DNA of 22,978 bases from IMG/VR virus record IMGVR_UViG_3300038621_000085, positions 1 to 22,978 of that record; one strand, written 5' to 3'. The notes under the pieces are model-generated. The model saw nothing but the letters and a program-made list of their open reading frames with translations, made no database searches and was not told the origin of the DNA. How positions within the stretch are numbered: position 1 is the first letter of the stretch; each line of letters starts with the position of its first letter. The translations under genes and the position numbers were made by a program. Below, one piece after another: positions 1-6,759 of the stretch. This DNA comes from a virus.

Positions 1-282
1 CCCCTCAGGAATATCTTCACCACCAGTCATCAAGCTAGAATCCGCGTGTTTAAACAATGTTCTTATATCTATCTCATGATGCACAATAGTATCATCTTGT
101 AGAGATTCTTGATAATAAGAAATAATATCATGAGCCGCTCTCAGTTCATACGGGTTATGTTTAGATCCGTAGAGAAAAGAACAACAATGGACTTGATAAC
201 CTTGCTCGATATAATGACCAAGCAAGGTTGCAGAATCCATTCCACCTGATAATCCTATGACTGCTTTTTTATTTGATTCCAT
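1..282 (-). CDS. queC: 7-cyano-7-deazaguanine (preQ0) synthase QueC, N-terminal part
   Basis: QueC converts 7-carboxy-7-deazaguanine to preQ0 using ATP and ammonia. The ATG is at 282-280 and 94 codons are visible before the window edge. Residues 11-16 read SGGMDS, the PP-loop pyrophosphatase motif that binds ATP. The last visible residues include TGGEDIPEG, typical of QueC, whose family has about 220 residues, so the rest (including the zinc-binding Cys residues) lies outside. The start overlaps the end of the upstream 301-aa gene by 14 nt, so the two are probably translationally coupled. Together with QueD and QueE just upstream this gives three steps of preQ0 synthesis. In phages this pathway usually supplies modified guanine for DNA rather than tRNA; that use is inferred here. 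Confidence 0.93.
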   Translation of the reverse strand, partial: MESNKKAVIGLSGGMDSATLLGHYIEQGYQVHCCSFLYGSKHNPYELRAAHDIISYYQESLQDDTIVHHEIDIRTLFKHADSSLMTGGEDIPEG

Positions 283-1174
283 CTTCAGTTATTTTTTTGT
301 CATTCAAATAATCTGGATTGCTTTTTCTTCGGAGTTTAATGTGGTTATTAATAACTCCTTTGGTAACAGGTGGCTTATATCCTCTTCTTTTTGCTTCTTC
401 TTTGCATTCCTTGACTATTTCGTCCCAGGTACCACCTTTTTCCAATACAGTGTCTATATAATCCGCGAAAGTATTGCCTTTTTTCTGTGGCTTTTTGTCA
501 ATTTTTTGTTTCGATTTTTCTTTCTTTTCACTGGATGATTTCTGTTGTCCAGAAGAACCTTTCTTTGATTCCTTCTTAGGATGATTCTTCGGAGCTGCTA
601 CGGATTGTCCTTTGTCTTTCTTCGCGTCTTTTTCAAACTCTTTTTCTTTTTGTTCTACAGCTTCCCTTGCGCGAGCCGCATCTTTATCCTCCACTTCAAC
701 GCCTTTTCCAATCGTTTCAAGCATGGTGTTTTTCAAAGCTGTTTTCTTCTTAAAAGAACTAAGCTCGCCCCGAATACCTTTGAACTCATCGTAAGATTTG
801 CAAATGTCTTTTAATTCTTTCAAACTTTTTGCATCTTCAATTTCTGATTCTAAATCAGGTTGTTCTTCTTCGTCTGACTCCTCATTGTCCTCCTCTTCTT
901 CTTCAATTCTCTGTTTTAAAGTCTTTTCCTTTTGTCCTGGCCAATAACCAAAATCTTTTAATAACTTTTCGGTTCCTTCGGAAAATTCATCATACTCATC
1001 TGGGCTGATTTCGGGTGAATAAATTTCTTTACTTGCTTCTTTTAGTATGTTTTTCAGATCTTTCCATCCTTTATTTTTGATTGATGGAACGTCTTCAAAA
1101 TCCATTACTTTAAACATCTCACTGAGTGCTTCCCTCAGTTGTTCTTCACTATAATACTGTTTTAATTCTTCCAT
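269..1174 (-). CDS. Unknown Glu/Lys-rich protein inside the preQ0 operon
   Basis: I do not recognise this 301-residue protein. Residues 90-114 are strongly acidic. Residues 116-155 form a predicted helical segment resembling a Rho-N/SAP-like nucleic-acid binding fold (weak similarity by eye). Residues 178-233 are a Lys/Ser/Gln-rich, probably disordered linker, and residues 234-290 form a second compact domain rich in Lys/Arg that could bind DNA. No signal peptide or membrane segment is seen. It sits between queE and queC and its last 14 nt overlap the queC start, so it belongs to the same transcript. The ATG at 1174 is preceded by an AT-rich 71-nt gap with a TTGTATAAT motif. A role in DNA binding or in modification is only a guess from neighbours. 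Confidence 0.8.
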   Translation of the reverse strand: MEELKQYYSEEQLREALSEMFKVMDFEDVPSIKNKGWKDLKNILKEASKEIYSPEISPDEYDEFSEGTEKLLKDFGYWPGQKEKTLKQRIEEEEEDNEESDEEEQPDLESEIEDAKSLKELKDICKSYDEFKGIRGELSSFKKKTALKNTMLETIGKGVEVEDKDAARAREAVEQKEKEFEKDAKKDKGQSVAAPKNHPKKESKKGSSGQQKSSSEKKEKSKQKIDKKPQKKGNTFADYIDTVLEKGGTWDEIVKECKEEAKRRGYKPPVTKGVINNHIKLRRKSNPDYLNDKKITEDGIK

Positions 1175-1202
1175 TTCTGATTAATTTTTGTTTATTATAT
1201 TA

Positions 1203-1215
1203 TACAATCTAGTTT
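1203..1215 (-). promoter_or_regulatory. Possible leftward promoter element TTGTATAAT
   Basis: On the minus strand the 71-nt gap between queE and the 301-aa gene contains TTGTATAATA about 35 nt before the ATG. The same TTGTATAATA lies just upstream of the primase start, and TGTATAAT occurs in the divergent control region. TATAAT matches a sigma-70 -10 box, but no convincing -35 box is seen. Confidence 0.3.
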
Positions 1216-1245
1216 TGAATTAAGTTCGATTTTTTAGAAAAGATT

Positions 1246-2004
1246 TTAAACTCCATTCGCTTTATCCCACAAAAGTATGTGTTCTCGGGTACAATAACGG
1301 ACGTTGTTTTTTAATGCCATTTCTATAACTACCTCACTATTCTTCAACAATTGGTTTCTATTATTACCCAAAGCCATTAGAATAACTTGGTTTTTGTCTA
1401 TTAAACCTGGTTTGATGAAATAGTCGCAGATTTCATTCCAATCTTGTTCCCTAGTAATAACAAATTTAAACCAACTATTATTCAAAGATGACAATAACTT
1501 CAGTATATCAGGTTGATAACTCAATGATCTAGAGTTACCTGAATTAGAAAGTTTTGGTGAGTTGTTCCAAACATCAACTAATTCTATCATATCTTTGCTT
1601 GGAATTAACGTACATTCGTTCTCAATCTCTATAATTGGTTTAAAACCGTATTCAAACCAAAATTCATGAATAAACTCAACTAAAACATGTTGTTGTTTCA
1701 GTGGAGAACCTCCAGTTAGGACTAAGTGTTGTCCATCTTTTAGCTTATCAACTACATTATTCCATTCCATTATCTTGAATAATTCGCGGAAAGTATAAGG
1801 ATTTCCGTATCTCCAAACTTCCTGACTATCACACCATTTACAATTTTGAGTACAATGCTGCATCCTTAAAAAGGCAGATGGTGTACCTATGTTTACGCCT
1901 TCTCCTTGCACAGTATCACAGAAAAACTCCGCGACTTCCAGATATTTAGTATCTGGAAATTCTTTCTTGAAATCTGGTTTTGCTTCTATCAATACCTTAC
2001 TCAT
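1246..2004 (-). CDS. queE: 7-carboxy-7-deazaguanine synthase QueE (radical SAM)
   Basis: QueE is a radical SAM enzyme that contracts the ring of 6-carboxytetrahydropterin to give 7-carboxy-7-deazaguanine. Residues 51-58 contain C-x3-C-x2-C (Cys51, Cys55, Cys58) for the 4Fe-4S cluster, preceded by the QGEG substrate-site motif at 33-36. The SAM-binding motif is TGGSP rather than the usual TGGEP, an unusual change. At 252 residues it is within the range for the family. The start overlaps the end of queD by 8 nt (1997-2004), so the pair is probably coupled. The downstream gene is the 301-aa unknown, then queC. Confidence 0.92.
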   Translation of the reverse strand: MSKVLIEAKPDFKKEFPDTKYLEVAEFFCDTVQGEGVNIGTPSAFLRMQHCTQNCKWCDSQEVWRYGNPYTFRELFKIMEWNNVVDKLKDGQHLVLTGGSPLKQQHVLVEFIHEFWFEYGFKPIIEIENECTLIPSKDMIELVDVWNNSPKLSNSGNSRSLSYQPDILKLLSSLNNSWFKFVITREQDWNEICDYFIKPGLIDKNQVILMALGNNRNQLLKNSEVVIEMALKNNVRYCTREHILLWDKANGV

Positions 2005-2362
2005 AATAAATCGCTTTAGTTTTTTCAGTCTCTTTTACTTCAACTGCAGTTAACTGAGAATATCCATAATTTTCACCATACTTGAATGTTTTGAACAACA
2101 TCTTAGCAATATTCTCTGCAGTTGGATTAAATTCAAAGATATCATTCAGATGTCTATGATCTAAAAACGTATCAATATATTCTTTTATCGGTTTCAATTC
2201 ACCGTAATCTTTGACAAATCCATTATTGTCAAGCACTTTACTTTCTAAATTAACTACTACCACGTAGTTATGACCGTGGACTCTGCTGCATGGATGGCCA
2301 TCTGACAATCCGTGCAACTGATGTGATGCTGAAAAGCGAAATTCTTTACTAATTTCAAACAT
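1997..2362 (-). CDS. queD: 6-carboxytetrahydropterin synthase QueD
   Basis: QueD (6-pyruvoyltetrahydropterin synthase family) converts dihydroneopterin triphosphate to 6-carboxytetrahydropterin, the substrate of QueE. The 121-residue length is normal for the family. Zinc ligands are visible as His14, His29 and His31 (SASHQLHG and the HGHNY segment), the catalytic Cys is Cys25, the Asp/His pair is in DHRH at 68-71, PTAEN lies at 80-84 and the pterin-anchoring Glu is likely Glu111. GTP cyclohydrolase I, which makes the substrate, is not in the window and may come from the host or another part of the phage genome. No Shine-Dalgarno sequence is seen. The gene follows the helicase after a 26-nt gap. 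Confidence 0.93.
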   Translation of the reverse strand: MFEISKEFRFSASHQLHGLSDGHPCSRVHGHNYVVVVNLESKVLDNNGFVKDYGELKPIKEYIDTFLDHRHLNDIFEFNPTAENIAKMLFKTFKYGENYGYSQLTAVEVKETEKTKAIYYE

Positions 2363-2388
2363 AATTTTAAGTTTTAATGATTATTAAT

Positions 2389-3948
2389 TTACCAATAGCT
2401 ACCCAGGCAAGGTTGTCCTCTACTTAGATTTTGCAGCACGTGAACTTCATCAGTTTCCGCAAAATTGCCTTCCCTCATAACTATCTTATTTATTCGCATA
2501 ATACCTATTTCTTTTTCCCTCCAATATTTGTCCTGGTTTAAACCAAACATCGCAGTAACGTGAGCTAATTTACGTTTATCTTCTGAAAAATTACTCCTGC
2601 CTAATCTATTTCTATTATAACTATCCGCATCAGATTGGGTTGCTGATATTACCAGGCAATGTTTTTCTTGGCTTAAACCACGTAATTTCTTCCAATTATC
2701 GTTATCTCTGTCCCTTTGATCCCCATATATCTCGGAAGCTAATATATCAGCGTAGTCAATTATTATGACATCAGGAACAAACTGTTCTTGTTTCTCCCAT
2801 ATATCCAATTTAGCTTTTATCTCTGATATAGTCAAAGTGTCGTTAGGATAAGTTGCAAGTTTCAGTCGTTTATTCTTACGAATGAAAAACTCATTAAAAG
2901 CCTTCTTCGTATCATGACTAGTCAAAGCTTTTGGTACTTCAACTTTTTGCAACCACACACAACCCCACTTATTCTGTTTCTCCCAATATTCAGGACAACC
3001 AGTGCATGGTTTATGATCGGGGCATTCTTTATATTTTTCTAATAATTCCTTTTTAGTTATTTGCGTACGCAACCGCTCATCATAACCTTCTGTGGCTTCC
3101 CATAACTCATCATCTCCTTCCCTTTCGTCTTTATCACATTCATCCACCTGGTTATAAATGCAATCCCTAACGGGTTGGTACATAGCACCACAGTAATCCG
3201 GGTCATCTGATCTTTTTGTTAAATACATTCCTATTCTCCTCAACTGTTGACCTTTACTCATATCACCGGCTTGAAAAAACACAACATTCGCTTTCTGCCT
3301 TGTTGCTCTGATTGCAAAATCCAATAACCAATAAGTTTTTCCCACTTTCTCCTGTCCCATTAACGCTACAAATGAATCTCTAACTAATTGTTTATTCCAA
3401 AACTTACCTAATTGGCGTGGGTATTTAACAATAGGATTTGCTGCTTGTTCAAACGCTTTATCTATATCGTGAAAAACTTGTGGATCGGATAAATCAATAA
3501 CATCACTGGAATAAGTTGCGACTGGTTTAAAATTAGTTGCTTTATTTTTAGCATCACTTATTCTACCCTCATCAAGATCGTTTTGTATATTTTCGGTAAA
3601 ATCAGCTAAGTTTTGTTGATCGAAATAATCGTAAGTTTGATCCAACAGATAATCAACATTAAACTTATCCTCCCTTTGGTATTCGTCACTTAAACCATCT
3701 ATTATATCTTCTATATCTTCTACGTACTCTTGTTTTAATCCTTTACTTTTACGATTGAATATTAACTCAATATCTTTATTAGGTGCCTTACCGTATTGGT
3801 CAAAATGTTCAATGCACCAACTTGCTATTCTTTTCGCGGTATCTGATTCTAGAAAGGCAGGATTCCATATTGCTCTTATTTGTCGCAGATACTGAGTGGA
3901 TATGATTAATCCCGTTACTATTCTACGTTCTATAAATTCGTCTGTCAT
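2389..3948 (-). CDS. DnaB-type replicative helicase with Cys-rich insertion
   Basis: This 519-residue protein is a RecA-fold replicative helicase of the phage DnaB type. The N-terminal 150 residues are helical and match the DnaB N domain in size. Walker A is GQEKVGKT at 198-205 and Walker B is VIIIDYAD at 394-401, followed by SATQSD at 435-440, the sensor-type motif. Between Walker A and B lies an insertion of about 110 residues with seven Cys residues (253, 263, 271, 309, 315, 318, 330), probably one or two zinc sites. Similar Cys-bearing insertions occur in other phage DnaB-like proteins as I recall, but not in cellular DnaB. The ATG is 3 nt after the stop of the winged-helix replication gene, so these are one operon and probably a loader-helicase pair. 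Confidence 0.88.
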   Translation of the reverse strand: MTDEFIERRIVTGLIISTQYLRQIRAIWNPAFLESDTAKRIASWCIEHFDQYGKAPNKDIELIFNRKSKGLKQEYVEDIEDIIDGLSDEYQREDKFNVDYLLDQTYDYFDQQNLADFTENIQNDLDEGRISDAKNKATNFKPVATYSSDVIDLSDPQVFHDIDKAFEQAANPIVKYPRQLGKFWNKQLVRDSFVALMGQEKVGKTYWLLDFAIRATRQKANVVFFQAGDMSKGQQLRRIGMYLTKRSDDPDYCGAMYQPVRDCIYNQVDECDKDEREGDDELWEATEGYDERLRTQITKKELLEKYKECPDHKPCTGCPEYWEKQNKWGCVWLQKVEVPKALTSHDTKKAFNEFFIRKNKRLKLATYPNDTLTISEIKAKLDIWEKQEQFVPDVIIIDYADILASEIYGDQRDRDNDNWKKLRGLSQEKHCLVISATQSDADSYNRNRLGRSNFSEDKRKLAHVTAMFGLNQDKYWREKEIGIMRINKIVMREGNFAETDEVHVLQNLSRGQPCLGSYW

Positions 3949-3951
3949 AAA

Positions 3952-5235
3952 TTACGATTTTTTCAATTTTCCAGTGTATATATCTACCTTTACTTGTTTA
4001 CTAATTTTATCTGTGAATATCTTAAATACCTTACCTGGTGATAATAAACTTGCATCTTTATTACTTATCCAATCTTGTTCGTTTAACCAATAAATATATT
4101 CTTTAACTAAAAACATACCACCTGGTATATCTTTATTATTCTTTGCGTCCTTACTTTGTTTACTAGATATATAATTACTTAACTCGCATATATTCTGGGT
4201 TATTCTTGTATCTGAGTCATCTATTATTTCTTTCGCCTTTTCGCACATATCATTAATAACTGATTTTTGCCAACCAGTAAAATACTGTTCTATGATTTGT
4301 TCGGGCGTTTGTTCGGGAGTGTTTTGTTCGTTATTATCGGAATAGGATATCATCTCACTTGGATCATCTAACCAACGTTCTTGATTTAACCACGTACTTG
4401 GGTGGGGTATATATTTCTTGTTTTGCCATCTTTCACTTTTCTTTTGTTTAGCTAATGCTACAGATATATCTTTCCATTTGGGTCTATGTTTACGATTGCA
4501 TAATCTATTCCATATAGTTTTGCATTTACCCTTATCTATTTTTCTTGGGTACATCTTCCAAAACCTTTCAAATTTGGATAGAGTTATTTTATCATCTTTT
4601 GGATCACTATTTTTGGTGTTACTTTGTTGACTTGTTTCCTCAACTTCAATGGAAGATTTAATATTTTTATATTTAATATTTTTTAATATTAATATTTTTA
4701 ATTCCGGGTTTTCCACATGGTGGGCTCCCACAACATGGAAAGCCGTATCCGGAAAAGCGGGTTGTGGATCTTTGTATAGTTTATCTGCATTTATACCCAC
4801 CTCTATTCGCGATAAATCAAGTTGTTTTAAACTCTCAGATATATAGAATTGATTAGGTATATCTGTGTATGCCCAAAAACTACCTATCCATTTTTTACTT
4901 TGTATATCCCTATATCTGAATTTAAGTATATAACCGTGTTCTTCTAATTCTTTGAATCCAGTATTTATAGCTTCCCTGCCTTCTAAAGTTTTATTCTCAA
5001 CTATTTCAGATACGTAAGAAACCCATCCTTCTTTATTACTTAATAATAAACTCAACAAAGCTTTAGCTTTTAGTGATATTTTTGGATTTCTTAGAAGTTC
5101 GTTTGGAACTTGTGTATAATCTTTTATCGAACTGCAGTTAATTGCATCTTTTACTTTGTTTTTTACTTGTCCAGGATACCTTGTTCGATTCATTTGGGTA
5201 GGTAGATTAAAAAATTCCAAGGTTTCGGTGGGCAC
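3952..5235 (-). CDS. Winged-helix replication initiation/helicase-loading protein
   Basis: A 427-residue protein with two recognisable parts. Residues 35-110 form a winged-helix DNA-binding domain of the type found in phage and plasmid replication initiators. Residues 220-292 carry a segment common in phage replication proteins, with FWKMYPRK and later HPSTWLNQERW as key residues. Its position directly before the DnaB-type helicase supports initiation or helicase loading. The start is uncertain: the longest frame begins at GTG 5235, with AAGGGAG 8 nt upstream. An ATG 14 codons later (5193) has no ribosome binding site. The GTG and AAGGGAG lie inside a predicted hairpin with a loop complementary to a second upstream hairpin (5210-5306), suggesting translational control. 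Confidence 0.82.
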   Translation of the reverse strand: MPTETLEFFNLPTQMNRTRYPGQVKNKVKDAINCSSIKDYTQVPNELLRNPKISLKAKALLSLLLSNKEGWVSYVSEIVENKTLEGREAINTGFKELEEHGYILKFRYRDIQSKKWIGSFWAYTDIPNQFYISESLKQLDLSRIEVGINADKLYKDPQPAFPDTAFHVVGAHHVENPELKILILKNIKYKNIKSSIEVEETSQQSNTKNSDPKDDKITLSKFERFWKMYPRKIDKGKCKTIWNRLCNRKHRPKWKDISVALAKQKKSERWQNKKYIPHPSTWLNQERWLDDPSEMISYSDNNEQNTPEQTPEQIIEQYFTGWQKSVINDMCEKAKEIIDDSDTRITQNICELSNYISSKQSKDAKNNKDIPGGMFLVKEYIYWLNEQDWISNKDASLLSPGKVFKIFTDKISKQVKVDIYTGKLKKS

Positions 5236-5306
5236 AGCACCTACTCCCTTGGAATTTTTGATTCAACAATATATTTTTATCGCACTGTGCCCACGATTTA
5301 TTGTTG
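5210..5306 (-). promoter_or_regulatory. Predicted kissing-loop RNA or origin structure before the replication gene
   Basis: Three interlocking perfect inverted repeats are seen. Hairpin 1 on the minus-strand RNA has 8-bp arms at 5299-5306 and 5264-5271. Hairpin 2 has 13-bp arms (AAAAATTCCAAGG and its complement) at 5247-5259 and 5210-5222. The loop of hairpin 1 contains GTGGGCACAG (5285-5294) and the loop of hairpin 2 contains CTGTGCCCAC (5228-5237), a perfect 10-bp complement. The second loop includes the GTG start (5235-5233), and the AAGGGAG ribosome binding site (5250-5244) spans the stem edge. The order of arms fits a kissing-loop. At the DNA level the same repeats could be initiator sites or an origin. 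Confidence 0.6.
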
Positions 5307-5314
5307 TCTATTTG

Positions 5315-5322
5315 CAAATATA
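5315..5322 (-). promoter_or_regulatory. Bacteroidota-type -7 box TATATTTG
   Basis: TATATTTG on the minus strand fits the TAnnTTTG -7 element of Bacteroidota primary sigma promoters. A TTTT stands 19 nt upstream where TTTG would be expected, so the -33 box is imperfect. Transcription would start near 5308, almost exactly at the base of the first hairpin of the 5210-5306 structure. Confidence 0.4.
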
Positions 5323-5352
5323 AATATAATAATTCGGAAATAAAAATACATC

Positions 5353-6282
5353 TCATAATCTATTGAAAATTAATTGTTTCAATAAATAGTCTGCTTCTTC
5401 TTGTGGTGTATCAGCTGGGTCTGCGTTTAATATCACGTTATCACATTTAACTCCTCTAAACGTTAATTCTTTTCTCAACTTTTTTGCTTGTTTTTGTGAT
5501 TGTTTACCTTTTTCGTCCGGATCAAATATAGTTATTACCCTATTAAATTGACTCAACAATATTAGTTGTTCCCTTGTGTACTCAATTCCATACGTAGCAA
5601 CCGCATAACGTGGAAATCTCCAAGCATCGAAGAAACCTTCTACTACTATTGCTGTATCTGATTTGCATTGATCATAACCATATAAAGTATGCTTGTGATC
5701 AATTTTTTCCCTTACTTTCGGGCAAGCGAGGTATCTTTTTTGGCTCTTGCCTGTAATATCTCTTGCCTGAAATGATACTTGTTCTCCTTTGTAGTATATC
5801 GGGATGAGTATTCGATGTTTGTAACTAATATTATCTAACACTGAAGCAGGACCAGTACCTAATACTCCATATTGCTGTTCTATTAGGTCAGGGTCAAATC
5901 CTCTTTTTTCAATATATCTCTTATGGCGTTTTGTCATGTCCCTGGTATCAGTAGGCAATTTATGAGGTTTCCTATTTACTGTGACTACGTGGTTGGTTTT
6001 TCGCCTTTTTTTGGAGTATATATCGTATTGCTTCGCTAACTTACTGGCAAATTTTTTGTCTACACCTATTATCTTAGCTATAGTGTTTGTTATTGAGTAA
6101 GTATTTTCACGACCACATCGCCAACAATAGAAATATTTTTCATCAATGTTATAACCAAGATGATAACCTTCGTGTTCCCCTGAGCAAAAAGGACATTCTA
6201 CATTAACCCACCCCGGTCGGCTGTGTTTATGACCTTCCGGGGCGGTATCCACTCCAAAGTCATGAAATAAATCTTCTATCAT
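5353..6282 (-). CDS. DnaG-type primase (CHC2 zinc finger plus TOPRIM)
   Basis: The protein makes RNA primers for DNA replication. Residues 30-56 hold a four-Cys zinc ribbon (Cys30, Cys33, Cys53, Cys56) of the CHC2 type. The TOPRIM domain is at about 208-300, with the metal-site Glu in VVEGFFDA (213-220) and the Asp pair in IFDPDEKG (252-259). At 309 residues it is shorter than cellular DnaG and lacks the C-terminal helicase-interaction domain, as is common in phages. It lies between the sigma-like gene (5-nt gap upstream) and the 117-nt structured region upstream of the winged-helix replication gene. No Shine-Dalgarno is seen; TTGTATAATA is present about 13-20 nt before the ATG. Confidence 0.9.
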   Translation of the reverse strand: MIEDLFHDFGVDTAPEGHKHSRPGWVNVECPFCSGEHEGYHLGYNIDEKYFYCWRCGRENTYSITNTIAKIIGVDKKFASKLAKQYDIYSKKRRKTNHVVTVNRKPHKLPTDTRDMTKRHKRYIEKRGFDPDLIEQQYGVLGTGPASVLDNISYKHRILIPIYYKGEQVSFQARDITGKSQKRYLACPKVREKIDHKHTLYGYDQCKSDTAIVVEGFFDAWRFPRYAVATYGIEYTREQLILLSQFNRVITIFDPDEKGKQSQKQAKKLRKELTFRGVKCDNVILNADPADTPQEEADYLLKQLIFNRL

Positions 6283-6287
6283 GTTTT

Positions 6288-6755
6288 TTATTTATTATAC
6301 AATTCAAATTCCAAAGTATGGCCTTTTTCTGCTAACAGTGATATATCTTGTATCATATTCTTTATTATATCAGCTTTGTAGTCATACTTTCTTAACAGAT
6401 CTTTGTATAGATTTTGATTTTTATATGCTAATTTTGCTGCGCGTATCGTTTTACTGTGGCATATAGGTTTCATCTCAAAAGTATGTATATCATTGTGTTT
6501 TATATCACTATCAAAGTCGGATGATACGTATCTCTTCTCTTTTTTGCAGAAATTTATTAACCTGTTTTTCATGCAATACCATAGGTAAGAACTTATCTTA
6601 GTATTCTTACTTGTTTCGTAAGTGTTTATAGCTTCACAATAAGCTAATGCTGCTTCCGAAAATAACTCATTCCATTCTATGCCGGTGCTGTGATAGAATG
6701 ACCATGCAATTTTACGTACTAAATTGATGTGTTTTGTTCTGATTAACTTATTCAT
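6288..6755 (-). CDS. Sigma-70 region 2-like protein
   Basis: A 155-residue protein whose residues 8-75 resemble sigma-70 region 2: a helix with LVRKIAWSFY, an acidic stretch with ELFSEAALAYCEAI, then TKISSYLWYCMKNRLINF and a basic KKEKR. This region binds the RNA polymerase clamp and the -10 element. The remaining 80 residues are helical and Lys-rich and show no clear region 4, so -35 recognition is not evident. It could be a minimal phage sigma factor for middle or late transcription or a polymerase-binding regulator. It is placed between the SNF2 helicase (4-nt gap) and primase (5-nt gap) in the early block. Confidence 0.65.
   Translation of the reverse strand: MNKLIRTKHINLVRKIAWSFYHSTGIEWNELFSEAALAYCEAINTYETSKNTKISSYLWYCMKNRLINFCKKEKRYVSSDFDSDIKHNDIHTFEMKPICHSKTIRAAKLAYKNQNLYKDLLRKYDYKADIIKNMIQDISLLAEKGHTLEFELYNK
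6294..6304 (-). promoter_or_regulatory. Possible leftward promoter element TTGTATAAT before primase
   Basis: TTGTATAATAAATAAAA lies on the minus strand directly before the primase ATG, within the last codons of the sigma-like gene. It shares TTGTATAATA with the gap before the 301-aa gene. As a -10 box this would leave almost no leader, so a ribosome-binding enhancer or AT-rich start context is the alternative. Confidence 0.25.
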
Positions 6756-6759
6756 AGTA

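Noticed and set aside
581-814. Plus-strand open frames antisense to the 301-aa gene
   Set aside because: Phe/Ser-rich shadow frames of a Lys/Glu-rich gene, without ribosome sites.
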